This document shows, one piece after another, positions 1 through 8,108 of a stretch of DNA of 64,000 bases (the first letter of the stretch is position 1; each line of letters opens with the position of its first letter). The translations under genes were made by a program, and so were the position numbers. Below the pieces are notes generated by a model. The model saw nothing but the letters and a program-made list of their open reading frames with translations. It had not been told where the DNA came from and searched no databases. Origin of the DNA: Burkholderiales bacterium 67-32 (GTDB lineage: Bacteria > Pseudomonadota > Gammaproteobacteria > Burkholderiales > Burkholderiaceae_B); the NCBI GenBank assembly GCA_001898625.1, contig MKUP01000007.1:182627-246626 (forward strand), given 5' to 3'.

Positions 1-783
1 CCGTCCCATCCAGCCCGACCAGTCGATCTCGCCGAAGCCTTGTTCGCCCAGTGTGGGAACGTCGGGAAGGTCTTTCGAGCGTTCCTTCGAGGTGACGGCC
101 AGTACGCGCATCTGTTTGCTCTGGATGTAGGGCATGACCTTGCTGGGAAAGCCGACCACCATGTCTATCTGTCCGCCCAGCGCATCCTGCAGCGCGGGCG
201 CGGCGCCTTTGTAGGGCACGTTGAGCAGTTCGAAATGGCCCAGGCGCTGGAGTTGCAGCATGACCAGGCTGCCCAGCGTACCTTGCGAGACGCCATAGCT
301 GGCGCTTCGGGGCTTGGCCCGGGCGGCTTCGGCGACGTCGCGGAAGGTCTTGTAGGGCCGCTGCGCATTGACGCCGATGGCCATGGGCGCGCGCGTGACC
401 AGGCCGATGGGCGTGAAGTCTTCCAGCGGGCGATAGCCGGCGTCCTTCATCAGGCTGGGCACGATGGTGTGGGCATCCATGATCAGGCTGATGGTGTAGC
501 CATCGGGTTCGGCGCGGCGGACGAAGTTGGCGCCCAGCGAGCCGCTGGCTCCGCCGCGGTTGTCGACGATGACGGGCTGGCCGAGTTCGTTTGCCATTTC
601 GTTCGAGAAGGCCCGGGCCATCTGGTCGACCGGGCCGCCCGGGGGGTAGGCGACGATGAGTTTGATGGGTCGGGAAGGTTTCCACGCCGCGTCCGCGGCG
701 TTCGCGGCGGGCAGGCTGCCGTCCCAGGACAGCGCAAGCGCCATCAGACCGAGCAGGGGCTTGCCGAATCTTTGTCGTGTCAT
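1..783 (-). CDS. Bug-family TTT solute-binding protein, 3' end cut off
   Basis: Periplasmic receptor of the Bug (TctC-like) family, which binds carboxylates for tripartite tricarboxylate transporters. Seen: ATG at 783, an N-terminal signal region ending near 'AANAADA', then the family landmarks 'RPIKLIVAYPPGGPVDQMAR', 'GQPVIVDNRGGASGSLGA' and 'PDGYT'. The frame stays open to base 1, giving 261 codons. The family is usually about 320-330 residues, so some 60-70 C-terminal residues lie outside the window. It sits 47 bases downstream of the rhodanese gene on the same strand and is probably co-transcribed with the sulfur-related genes upstream. The ligand cannot be told from the sequence. Family assignment is secure. 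Confidence 0.93.
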   Translation of the reverse strand, partial: MTRQRFGKPLLGLMALALSWDGSLPAANAADAAWKPSRPIKLIVAYPPGGPVDQMARAFSNEMANELGQPVIVDNRGGASGSLGANFVRRAEPDGYTISLIMDAHTIVPSLMKDAGYRPLEDFTPIGLVTRAPMAIGVNAQRPYKTFRDVAEAARAKPRSASYGVSQGTLGSLVMLQLQRLGHFELLNVPYKGAAPALQDALGGQIDMVVGFPSKVMPYIQSKQMRVLAVTSKERSKDLPDVPTLGEQGFGEIDWSGWMGR

Positions 784-830
784 GAGTGTCTCCGTGTTTC
801 TTATGATCGTGGCGAATGGCGCGGGTGGCT

Positions 831-2444
831 TCAGGCAGACCGCTGTGGGGTGTACGCCTGGAAGTTCAGGCTGCCGTCCAGGCGGGCTTGTTCCAGCAGG
901 TCGACTTCCCACGACAGGTATTCGTCCATGGCCTGCCGGGTCTGGGTCGGCCTTTCGAAGGGGCGCAGCCAGACGTCTTCGGGTTCCACCGACCAGCGTT
1001 GTCCGTCGCCGGTCAACGGCAGGTCGGCCGTTAACCAGGCCGCGATCCCGCCCGCCAGGTAGTGGACGGGCTTCCTGGTAAGGGCCTGTGCCTCGGCCAG
1101 GGCGAAGCCCGAGACGCGGCCGTCCTCGCAGGTCAGCAGGTAGCCGGCGCTGCCGGCATGGGCATCCAGGGCCGTACCCAGGTGACTGCGCGAGGCGAAT
1201 ACGGCGCCCGGTATATGGCGGCGTTTGTAGTGGCGGCTCCAGGACAGGTCCAGCACCGTCACGTCAATCGCCTGCATGTAGGCCTGGGCCTCGGCCGCGT
1301 CCAGGCCCGGGCTGGCCGGCGCCGGTAGCGGTGCCGGCCGCGTCGCCAGCAGGGCGGCCATGTCGCGGACCCGGTGCGGCGGCGCCACGTAGACGTCGCG
1401 CCAGCCCATGCATCGCAGCCAGGCTCCGGTCATCAGCGCCCGCGTGTGTTCCGGGTCGAGCAGGAGGATGCGCGATTGCAGGGTGCCGACATAGAGATCG
1501 GTCGCCTGCACCAGTTGGCCGCCGGGCGCGGACAGCGTGCCGGGCAGCGGATCCCGCGCTGTTTCGTCAGGGGTGCGCACGTCCAACGCGTAGAGCGTGC
1601 GCGCTTCGCGTTCGTCCAGCCATTGGTGGAGCATGGGCAGGTCGGCCTCGCGCACGCCGGCGGCGTCGGCAAAGCGCCGCGCGGCCGCGCGCGAGGCCTG
1701 CGCGGCTTCGCGCGAAGGCGGGGCCAGGCGGCGTTCCGCGCCGGTTTCCACCGCCAGCCCCGCCAGGCGCCATCCCATGGTGCCGTTGCGCAAGGCGACG
1801 ACGCGCTGCGGCAGGCCGGCGTTGATGATGGACTGCGCTCCCAGGATGCTGCGGGTGCGGCCGGCACAGTTGACCACCACCAGCGTGTCGTCGTTGACGA
1901 CGGCTTCGGGAACGCGGAACGCCAGCTCCGCGCCCGGCGCACTGGTGGACGTGGGGATGGTTTCGGCGGTGTAGTCGTCGTAGGGGCGCGAGTCGAACAC
2001 CTTCACGTCGGCATGGGTGTCGAGCAGATTCTGCAGTTCCTTGGCGTCTATCGACGGCGTGTGATAGGCATGCTCGACGAATTCCCCGAAGGCTTTGCTG
2101 GGCACGTTGACGCCGCTGAATATCGGCAGGCCGGCCTGGGTCCAGCCCTCGAGCCCGTCCTCCAGGGCGGCAACGTCCGTATAGCCGAGGGTGGCCAGCC
2201 GCTCGCGTGCCTGCTCGTTCAGCACCGCGTCGGCGCATAGCACGATGGGTGTCGATCGCCGGGGGATGCGCTGCGGCATCAGTACTTCCAGCCGCGACAG
2301 CGCGATGCAGCGGGCCTGCAGCAAGTGCCCGCGCGAGAAGGGCAGCTCTTCGCGGACGTCGACGAGGGCGAGTTCCCCGTCGCGCCGCAGGCGCTCCCGC
2401 AATTCGGCGGGTGTCACGATCCGTTCCTGTCCAGGCATGTTCAT
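831..2444 (-). CDS. Four-domain rhodanese-related sulfurtransferase
   Basis: A 537-residue protein built of tandem rhodanese-like domains, roughly residues 10-108, 130-235, 265-358 and 378-478. Rhodaneses carry a persulfide on an active-site cysteine and pass sulfane sulfur to thiols or cyanide. Candidate cysteines are Cys70, Cys193 (in 'VVNCAGRTRSILG', the best active-site loop) and Cys439. The third domain has Asp330 in the corresponding 'LLLDPEH' and is probably structural. There is no signal peptide, so it should be cytoplasmic. The start could also be the ATG at 2438. It follows a thiol dioxygenase-like cupin at 30 bases, which suggests a role in organosulfur breakdown. The exact substrate is unknown. 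Confidence 0.92.
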   Translation of the reverse strand: MNMPGQERIVTPAELRERLRRDGELALVDVREELPFSRGHLLQARCIALSRLEVLMPQRIPRRSTPIVLCADAVLNEQARERLATLGYTDVAALEDGLEGWTQAGLPIFSGVNVPSKAFGEFVEHAYHTPSIDAKELQNLLDTHADVKVFDSRPYDDYTAETIPTSTSAPGAELAFRVPEAVVNDDTLVVVNCAGRTRSILGAQSIINAGLPQRVVALRNGTMGWRLAGLAVETGAERRLAPPSREAAQASRAAARRFADAAGVREADLPMLHQWLDEREARTLYALDVRTPDETARDPLPGTLSAPGGQLVQATDLYVGTLQSRILLLDPEHTRALMTGAWLRCMGWRDVYVAPPHRVRDMAALLATRPAPLPAPASPGLDAAEAQAYMQAIDVTVLDLSWSRHYKRRHIPGAVFASRSHLGTALDAHAGSAGYLLTCEDGRVSGFALAEAQALTRKPVHYLAGGIAAWLTADLPLTGDGQRWSVEPEDVWLRPFERPTQTRQAMDEYLSWEVDLLEQARLDGSLNFQAYTPQRSA

Positions 2445-2474
2445 GTCGGTTGTTCCATGGTGCGAGGCTCCGCG

Positions 2475-3026
2475 TCAGCTCGCCCGCTGCGGGGTCATGC
2501 GGGTGACCGTTCCCGCTTCGAGATCGAACATGTCGCGATGGAAGGCATCCAGGTCGCGGCCGGTGACGCGCGCGAACACGGCCTGGTCGGGGTAGTCGAT
2601 CGCGTGGATGGCGCCCTGGGGAAACAGCCGGGCCTGCCCGGGTTCCAGCCGGAAGGACTCGGTCAGTGTGAGGTCGGCGTGGCCGGGCTGCCGGCCGTCG
2701 TCGTTGCGCCGGTAATTGGTGATGTCCACCCACCGGGTGACCTGGCCATAGATCGCCCAGGATTCGCCGTGGTCGTGGGGCGGGGACTTGCGCGCCGCCT
2801 TGTTCAGGTGGACCAGGACCTCGAAGCCGAGTTCGGGATCGGTGTGGACGCGGTACAGCTTGCGTTCGAGATCCGGCCCGCAGTACTTGTCGACGAATGC
2901 CGGCGATTGCAGCAGCCGTTCGAAGTCGGCGCTGACGCGCTCCTGGCCGGCGCGGCCGGGGTCCTGGCGCAGGGTGGCGCGGGTGTTCTCGCAGAATTGC
3001 TCGAGCGTGTACGGCTGGTTCGACAT
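2475..3026 (-). CDS. Cysteine dioxygenase-type thiol dioxygenase (cupin)
   Basis: A 183-residue cupin of the cysteine/3-mercaptopropionate dioxygenase family. These non-heme iron enzymes oxidise a thiol to a sulfinate. The expected three-histidine iron site is visible: His84 and His86 in 'SPPHDHGESWAIYG' and His141 in 'FPQGAIHAIDYP'. I chose the ATG at 3026 because AAGGAG lies just upstream. The open frame runs further 5' but there overlaps the VOC gene. The neighbouring multi-rhodanese and Bug genes support a role in thiol catabolism. Cysteine versus 3-mercaptopropionate or another thiol cannot be decided by eye. Confidence 0.85.
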   Translation of the reverse strand: MSNQPYTLEQFCENTRATLRQDPGRAGQERVSADFERLLQSPAFVDKYCGPDLERKLYRVHTDPELGFEVLVHLNKAARKSPPHDHGESWAIYGQVTRWVDITNYRRNDDGRQPGHADLTLTESFRLEPGQARLFPQGAIHAIDYPDQAVFARVTGRDLDAFHRDMFDLEAGTVTRMTPQRAS

Positions 3027-3036
3027 GAAGTGCTCC

Positions 3037-3444
3037 TTAGACGATCTGCGGCAGGCACCACACGCGCTCGGCATGCTCGCGCGTAACGATGTCGAACACG
3101 ACGCCGTTGGGGTCGCGGTACTTGCGCTCGGTGGCCGGGCCCTTGCCCACGCCGTTGATCTGGCCATGGTATTCGGCGCCGGCGCCGAGCACCCGATCCG
3201 CGGCGCTTTCCATCTCGTCGATCAGGAAGCCCACGTGATGAAGGCCTTCGCGCTCCTCGGCGTTGGGGTTCTTGGTCGAGCTGATGATGGCCAGGCTGAC
3301 CACGCCGTCGGACATCATGACGGCGACGTTGGACTGACGCACGCGGAACATGCCGAACGCCTGTTCGTAGAAGCGCGCGGTTTCTTCGATGTCCTTCACC
3401 GAAAGGGAGATGTGGCGGAGTTTGCCAAGCAGGGGTTGATCCAT
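3037..3444 (-). CDS. VOC family (glyoxalase/extradiol dioxygenase fold) protein
   Basis: A 135-residue vicinal-oxygen-chelate protein. It begins 'KLRHISLSVKDIEETARFYE', has a second metal-side strand 'GLHHVGFLIDEM', and ends with the usual 'YRDPNGVVFDIVT'. His11 and His70 are candidate metal ligands. VOC proteins include lyases, dioxygenases and isomerases, so the reaction is not fixed. ATG 3444 gives the normal single-unit VOC length. A longer frame to 3600 would overlap the divergent hydrolase promoter. The stop codon lies 10 bases before the thiol dioxygenase start, with that gene's ribosome site overlapping the stop, so the two are surely one transcript. Confidence 0.86.
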   Translation of the reverse strand: MDQPLLGKLRHISLSVKDIEETARFYEQAFGMFRVRQSNVAVMMSDGVVSLAIISSTKNPNAEEREGLHHVGFLIDEMESAADRVLGAGAEYHGQINGVGKGPATERKYRDPNGVVFDIVTREHAERVWCLPQIV

Positions 3445-3504
3445 GGTGGGGAGTGCCTTGTCATGTGTACCGAGTGCATCCGCCGGCCCCCGCACTTTGT
3501 ACAT

Positions 3505-3533
3505 TCCAAATATTGGACCGACTGTTCTAAAAT
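3505..3533. promoter_or_regulatory. Operator-like palindrome with an AT-rich promoter element
   Basis: In the gap between the divergent VOC and alpha/beta hydrolase genes there is a perfect inverted repeat, TCCAA-ATA-TTGGA (3505-3517). A -10-like TAAAAT follows at 3528-3533. The gap is strikingly AT-rich against its surroundings. The palindrome would overlap the -35 region of the hydrolase promoter, as expected for a regulator site. The two IclR regulators just downstream are obvious candidates, but this is inference. Confidence 0.4.
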
Positions 3534-3591
3534 AATAATTGGCTGATCCGATCCGGGTCAAGCACGAAAAAACCCATGGAGAAGACGCACG

Positions 3592-4542
3592 ATGTTCCAT
3601 CTACACTCCGGCACTCTTGCCGATGCGCCCGCCGTCCCGGACAGCGTGCGTGCGCTCATGCGCGAACTGGGGCCCGTCTGGGGCCGCGACATCAAGGACC
3701 ACACCCGGCGCATGGTCGAGGCCTACGACGCGCTGCATGCCACCGCACCCAAGGTGGGCAGGCGCGAGATGGACCTGTCCTACGGTCCGCACGAGCGCAA
3801 CCGGCTCGATGTCCATGTACCGCCTTTCCCCGAAGGCGCGGGCGCCCGCGCGGCCCGTCCCATCCTGATGTTCGTGCATGGCGGGGCGTTCGTGGACGGG
3901 GAGAAGAACCGCACGCCCGAGATCTACGCCAACGTGCTGTGGTTCATGGCGCGCCACGGCATCGTGGGTGTCAACGTGGAGTTTCGTCTCGCGCCGGACC
4001 ATCCCTTCCCGAGCGCGACGCAAGACATCGCCGCCGCGGTGGCCTGGGTGCGCAGGCATGCCCGGCAGTGGGGTGGAGATCCCGACCGGATCTTCCTGAT
4101 GGGGCATTCGGCGGGAGGCACCCATGCCGGCCACTATGCCGGCGACAGCCGCTTTCATCCGCAGGGCGGGAGCGGCCTGGCCGGGCTCATCCTGGTGTCG
4201 GGACGGGTGCGCGCCGAGGCCGGCGCCGAGAATCCCAACGCCCGGCGCGTCGAGGCCTACTACGGTGTCGACGCCCGGCGCATGGAGGAGGGTTCGCCGG
4301 TGACCTATGCCGCCCAGGGCCTGGCCGGGCTACCGATCATGCTGGCGGTGGCCCAGTACGAGAACCCGCTGATCGACGTGCACAACGCGGAGCTCTACCA
4401 CGCCCTGAGCGCCCATCGGCGCCGGTCGCCGCGCTTCATGTGGCTGGCCGGCCACAACCATACGTCCATCATCGCGCACCTGAACACCGCCGATGCGGAC
4501 TTCGGGATGGCGCTGGTCGACTTCATCCGGAACGGCGCCTGA
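3592..4542 (+). CDS. Alpha/beta hydrolase (carboxylesterase / HSL-like)
   Basis: A 316-residue serine hydrolase. The oxyanion-hole motif HGGAF is at 96-100 and the nucleophile elbow GHSAGG at 171-176, with Ser173 as nucleophile. 'AGHNHTSII' near the C-terminus supplies the likely catalytic histidine. There is no signal peptide. The layout matches hormone-sensitive-lipase-type esterases and arylformamidase-like enzymes that hydrolyse small esters or amides. The ATG at 3592 has GGAGAAG about 9 bases upstream. It is divergent from the VOC/thiol dioxygenase unit and convergent with the first IclR gene. The natural substrate is unknown. Confidence 0.9.
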   Translation: MFHLHSGTLADAPAVPDSVRALMRELGPVWGRDIKDHTRRMVEAYDALHATAPKVGRREMDLSYGPHERNRLDVHVPPFPEGAGARAARPILMFVHGGAFVDGEKNRTPEIYANVLWFMARHGIVGVNVEFRLAPDHPFPSATQDIAAAVAWVRRHARQWGGDPDRIFLMGHSAGGTHAGHYAGDSRFHPQGGSGLAGLILVSGRVRAEAGAENPNARRVEAYYGVDARRMEEGSPVTYAAQGLAGLPIMLAVAQYENPLIDVHNAELYHALSAHRRRSPRFMWLAGHNHTSIIAHLNTADADFGMALVDFIRNGA

Positions 4543-4599
4543 AGAGGACGATTCAGTAATCAAGTCCAGGAAGCAGCAAGACGAGTCGCAGCGGTTGGT

Positions 4600-5403
4600 T
4601 CACGGGCGCCGGACCTCGCGGCGTATCGTGCCGGCCGCCTGCAACAGGGCCGCCGCGCACTCGTGCTCGATGTGGCGTCGCTCGTGCGGGGCGGTACTGG
4701 TGTGCACGCCGGCGATCACCGCGCTGTCGCCGCCGGCCAGCGCGACGGGCGCGGCGATGAAGCCCACGCCGGATCGCCATTCGCCGAACGAGGCGCAAGT
4801 GCCGCCTTGGACGAGGTCGTGGAAGGCCTGGTAGATGGCCGCGGCGTGGGTATGTTCGGCCGGATTCGCCGACGCGCGCAGCGGTGTCAGCCATTCGCCT
4901 TGCGTGGCGACCGGCTGGGTCCACAACCAGGCATGGCCCGGGGCGGTGCGGGCGATGGGCAGCCGTGATCCGGCCCTTAACGGGCAATGCGTCGTGCCGC
5001 TGCCAGCCTGGTGCGCGAGCACCAGCATGTCGCCGCGATCACGCACGCACAGCAGGCAATGCAGGGCATGCCGGTTGGCCAGCCATTGCAGCACCGGTGT
5101 CGATCTGCTCACCAGTTCCGAGCCCGACAGCACCGCCTGGCCCAGGACGAAGCTGGCGACGTGCAGGCGGAAGGCATCGCGATCCGGAACGCTGAACAGA
5201 AAGTCATGCGCGGCCAGTGTGTTCAACAGCCGGCGCGTGGTGGTCCGTGGCAAGGCCAGCCGGCGCGCGATTTCCGCAACGGTCAGTGCATTCTCGCCCG
5301 GCTGGAAGCAGCGCAGGGCTTCCATGCCTCGTTGCAGGGAATCGATGCCGCGATTGCCCTCGTCGCCGTTCGTCGCGTCCAGTGCCTGGATGCGCTTGCG
5401 CAT
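4600..5403 (-). CDS. IclR-family transcriptional regulator
   Basis: A 267-residue repressor or activator with an N-terminal winged helix ('TVAEIARRLALPRTTTRRLLNTL', quoted in part) and a C-terminal effector-binding IclR domain ending in 'AAALLQAAGTIR'. Its ATG shares one base with the TGA of the upstream IclR gene (TGATG), so the two are translationally coupled. The 'C-P-L-R-A-G-S-R-L-P' stretch lies where aromatic-acid IclR proteins form the ligand pocket. Targets are probably the flanking hydrolase and the MaoC/acyl-CoA dehydrogenase unit, by position only. Confidence 0.92.
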   Translation of the reverse strand: MRKRIQALDATNGDEGNRGIDSLQRGMEALRCFQPGENALTVAEIARRLALPRTTTRRLLNTLAAHDFLFSVPDRDAFRLHVASFVLGQAVLSGSELVSRSTPVLQWLANRHALHCLLCVRDRGDMLVLAHQAGSGTTHCPLRAGSRLPIARTAPGHAWLWTQPVATQGEWLTPLRASANPAEHTHAAAIYQAFHDLVQGGTCASFGEWRSGVGFIAAPVALAGGDSAVIAGVHTSTAPHERRHIEHECAAALLQAAGTIRREVRRP

Positions 5404-6212
5404 CAGGAGCCTCCCGCGCCATTGGCCGCTTCCAGGTCGGCTTCGATCCGGTCGCGCAAGCCGAGCAGCAGCGGGCCGATCTCGGCGACGCAGCGTTCGC
5501 GGGGATAGCGAAAGGCGGGCACCGAGCAGCCGAGCACGTATGCGCCTGGGGACTGCGCGGAATCGATGGGCGTCGCCACGCTGTTGACGTCGGGCTCCAG
5601 TGAGCCGACCGTGACGCAGAACCGGGACCGGGCGATTTCGGCCGCCGCCTCGTCCAGCGCCGGACGAAGCGGGTCATCGGGGAAGGCCTGCTCCAGCTCG
5701 CGCAGCACGGCCGCGTGCCGGGCGGGGGCGAGGGTGGCCATCCAGGCGCGGCCCATGGCCGAGCGCGGCAGCTTCAGCCGCGAGCCGGCGGTGACGCGGA
5801 TCGTGAGCGCGCCCCGGCCGCGGCAGACCTCGTGGCAGACCATCACATTGCCTTCGCGTACGGCGAGCACGACCACCAGGTCGTTGTCATCCGCGAAGCG
5901 CTGCATGTGCTCGCGGGCCCGCACGCGGATGTCCTGCGTGGACAGGGCGCCGAAGCCCAGCGCGACGGCGGCGTGAGCCAGGCGGTAACTGGCCGACTCG
6001 TCCAGGTATTCGAGGTAGCCCAGGCGGGTCAGGGTCGCCGTCAGGCGCGACACGGTGGCCTTGGGCAATTCGGTCATCCGCGCCAGTTCGCCGTTCGAGC
6101 GGACGGTATTGCGTGGGCAGAACGCCTTCAGCAAGGCCAGGCCGCGGGCCAGGACGCGGATTTCGTCGCTGGGGGCCGCGGCCCTAGGGAAAGTCCCTAA
6201 CGTATCGTTCAT
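5403..6212 (-). CDS. IclR-family transcriptional regulator (second of a coupled pair)
   Basis: A 269-residue IclR protein. Its helix-turn-helix is in 'NGELARMTELPKATVSRLTA', followed by the effector domain with 'TIRVTAGSRLKLPRSAMGRA'. ATG 6212 gives the standard length. A longer open frame upstream runs through an AT-rich promoter region and is not plausible as coding. It overlaps the downstream IclR start by one base. Two coupled IclR paralogues side by side suggest heteromers or a duplicated sensor. It is divergent from the MaoC gene, which it is likely to control. Confidence 0.92.
   Translation of the reverse strand: MNDTLGTFPRAAAPSDEIRVLARGLALLKAFCPRNTVRSNGELARMTELPKATVSRLTATLTRLGYLEYLDESASYRLAHAAVALGFGALSTQDIRVRAREHMQRFADDNDLVVVLAVREGNVMVCHEVCRGRGALTIRVTAGSRLKLPRSAMGRAWMATLAPARHAAVLRELEQAFPDDPLRPALDEAAAEIARSRFCVTVGSLEPDVNSVATPIDSAQSPGAYVLGCSVPAFRYPRERCVAEIGPLLLGLRDRIEADLEAANGAGGS
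6185..6199. repeat. Perfect 6-bp inverted repeat inside the IclR start region
   Basis: TAGGGA-AAG-TCCCTA is a perfect palindrome in codons 5-9 of the divergent IclR gene, about 250 bases from the MaoC start. It could be an autoregulatory operator or chance. Only the symmetry is observed. Confidence 0.35.
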
Positions 6213-6339
6213 GGAATGGAATTCGATGTGATGGAAAGAAACGATCCAGGCGGATTTCCATGCAATATCAATGACTTCGCATCGATACGCCGCGCCGTGG
6301 CAATGTGAAATTTGCCTGTTTCCCAGGCACCCCATGTTG

Positions 6340-6361
6340 CCATTCTACATAATTAAAATGG
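6340..6361. promoter_or_regulatory. AT-rich divergent control region with CCATT/AATGG repeat
   Basis: The 229-base gap between the IclR gene and the MaoC gene is AT-rich. It has an inverted repeat, CCATT (6340-6344) and AATGG (6357-6361), around CTACATAATTAA. ATGGAATT also occurs both here and next to the IclR start. These are candidate IclR sites with no stronger support. Confidence 0.3.
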
Positions 6362-6441
6362 AATTAGACTTTTAAAAACGAAATAAGAATCTAGAATTCG
6401 GCCATTCGCTTTCCTGATTCCCGCATGGAGGCCCGGATTCA

Positions 6442-6888
6442 ATGATCACCCAGCCTTTCGACGAACTGTCCCTGGGCCAACGCCGCCGTTCCGGCGGCCG
6501 CACCATGACCGAGACGGACGTGGTCAATTTCTGCGGGTTGACCGGCAACTGGCTGGCCATCCATGCGGACGCGGAGTTCTCCAAGCGATCGCTCTATGGC
6601 CAGCGCGTCGTGCAGGGAGGACTGGTGTTCGTGGTCGTGAATGCGCTGCTCGGCTTCGATTCGAGCGTCGTCGAGGCCTTCTACGGCGTGGACAAGCTGC
6701 GTTTTCTCAAGCCCACGTTCATCGGCGACACCCTGCATGCCGAAAGCGAAATCATCGACCTGCGCGCCAAGGGCGACCGGCACGGCATCGCGACCACCAG
6801 GCTGATCGCGGTCAACCAGCGCGACGAGACCGTGCTGAGCTGCGAGTTCAGCCTGCTCGTGCGCCGTGAGCGCCTGCCGGCCCAATGA
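6442..6888 (+). CDS. MaoC-like hot-dog dehydratase
   Basis: A 148-residue single hot-dog-fold protein of the MaoC/(R)-enoyl-CoA hydratase group. It shows 'TETDVVNFCGLTGNWLAIHAD' (in parts), the helix region that carries the catalytic Asp and His in this family, and a later 'VVQGGLVFVVVNALLGF' segment. It probably hydrates an enoyl-CoA. GGAGG lies 10-14 bases upstream of the ATG. The next gene, an acyl-CoA dehydrogenase, starts 32 bases after its stop. The pair would do two consecutive beta-oxidation-like steps. The substrate is unknown. Confidence 0.9.
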   Translation: MITQPFDELSLGQRRRSGGRTMTETDVVNFCGLTGNWLAIHADAEFSKRSLYGQRVVQGGLVFVVVNALLGFDSSVVEAFYGVDKLRFLKPTFIGDTLHAESEIIDLRAKGDRHGIATTRLIAVNQRDETVLSCEFSLLVRRERLPAQ

Positions 6889-6919
6889 TCATTCCCCACC
6901 TTCCCACAAAGAGAGCGAC

Positions 6920-8059
6920 ATGGATTTCCTGAACGAAGAGCAGACGTTGTGGCGCGATACCGTCGCGCGCGTGATGGAGCAGGAGATCGGCCGCGAGTAC
7001 GTGCGCCAGTGCGACATCGACCGCGCCTATCCCTATGAGGCCTATGAGAAAGTGGCCAAGCTGGGCTGGCTGCGCCTGCTGATACCCGAGGACCAGGGCG
7101 GCGATGGCGGCACCATCTTCGACTACGCGCTGATGTGCGAAGGCCTGGCGCGCTATGGCTTCGATTTCGCGACCGCCTTCATGGTCGCGACGTTCACGGG
7201 CATGAACATCGTCAAGTTCGGCACGCCGGAGCAGAAAGAGCGCTACCTTCCCGCGTTCATGCGGGGCGAGCTGCGTTTTTCGATCTCGATCTCCGAGCCG
7301 CAGGCGGGTTCCGACGCGGCGTCGACGCGTACCCGGGCCGAGCCGCGCGACCAGGGTTGGATGATCCGGGGCCAGAAGCTGTGGTGTTCCGGCGCGGCGG
7401 CCCGGAACGTCGTGATCGCGATGCTGGTGCGCACCGACAAGGAGGCGAAGAAGCACAAGGGCCTGTCGGTGCTGCTGGTACCCAACGACACGAAGGGCCT
7501 GGACATCCGGCGCCTGCCGACGATGGCGCGCCGCGCCACGGGCACTACCGAGATCTTCGTCGACGATGCGTGGGTGCCCGACGCCAACATGATGGGCGAG
7601 CCGGGGGACGGCTGGAGCATCATCACCGACCACCTGGAGCTGGAACGGATCGCCGTGTCCGCCGCCTACGTCGGCAATGCGCAGCAGGCCGTCAGCGACG
7701 CCTTGCGCTATGCGCACGAGCGCATCCAGTTCGACCAGCCGATCTACGATTTCCAGGTGATACGCCACATGCTGGCCGACATGCAGACCGCGGTCGACGC
7801 GTCGCGCCTCATGGTGTATCGCGCCGCCGACATGGCCTCGCGGGGTTTGTCCTGCTCGCGGGAAGTCAGCATGGCCAAGCTCATGGCGTCCGAGACCCTG
7901 CAGACGGTGACGCGCCAGGGCATGCAGATCCTGGGCGGGCACAGCATGTTGCCCGAGTCCGACATGGAGCGCTATTTCCGCGAAGGCATGCAATCGACCA
8001 TAGGCGGAGGGACCTCGCAGATCCAGCGAAGCATCATCGCCAAGGCGATGCGCATGTGA
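6920..8059 (+). CDS. Acyl-CoA dehydrogenase
   Basis: A 379-residue FAD-dependent acyl-CoA dehydrogenase with full N-terminal, middle ('FSISISEPQAGSDAAST') and C-terminal domains. The end reads 'IGGGTSQIQRSIIAKAM', so Gly stands where medium-chain enzymes keep the catalytic Glu of 'YEGT'. A Glu is present in 'HLELERIAV', the helix that carries the base in isovaleryl-CoA dehydrogenase. That placement fits branched or unusual acyl groups, by analogy only. ATG 6920 follows AAAGAGAG. It lies between the MaoC gene and a Bug receptor, so the three probably form one operon for uptake and CoA-based degradation of an acid. Confidence 0.94.
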   Translation: MDFLNEEQTLWRDTVARVMEQEIGREYVRQCDIDRAYPYEAYEKVAKLGWLRLLIPEDQGGDGGTIFDYALMCEGLARYGFDFATAFMVATFTGMNIVKFGTPEQKERYLPAFMRGELRFSISISEPQAGSDAASTRTRAEPRDQGWMIRGQKLWCSGAAARNVVIAMLVRTDKEAKKHKGLSVLLVPNDTKGLDIRRLPTMARRATGTTEIFVDDAWVPDANMMGEPGDGWSIITDHLELERIAVSAAYVGNAQQAVSDALRYAHERIQFDQPIYDFQVIRHMLADMQTAVDASRLMVYRAADMASRGLSCSREVSMAKLMASETLQTVTRQGMQILGGHSMLPESDMERYFREGMQSTIGGGTSQIQRSIIAKAMRM

Positions 8060-8108
8060 TCGCGGTGTTCATCCGCTGGATGCGAAAGACCACCAAAGGA
8101 GACATGAC

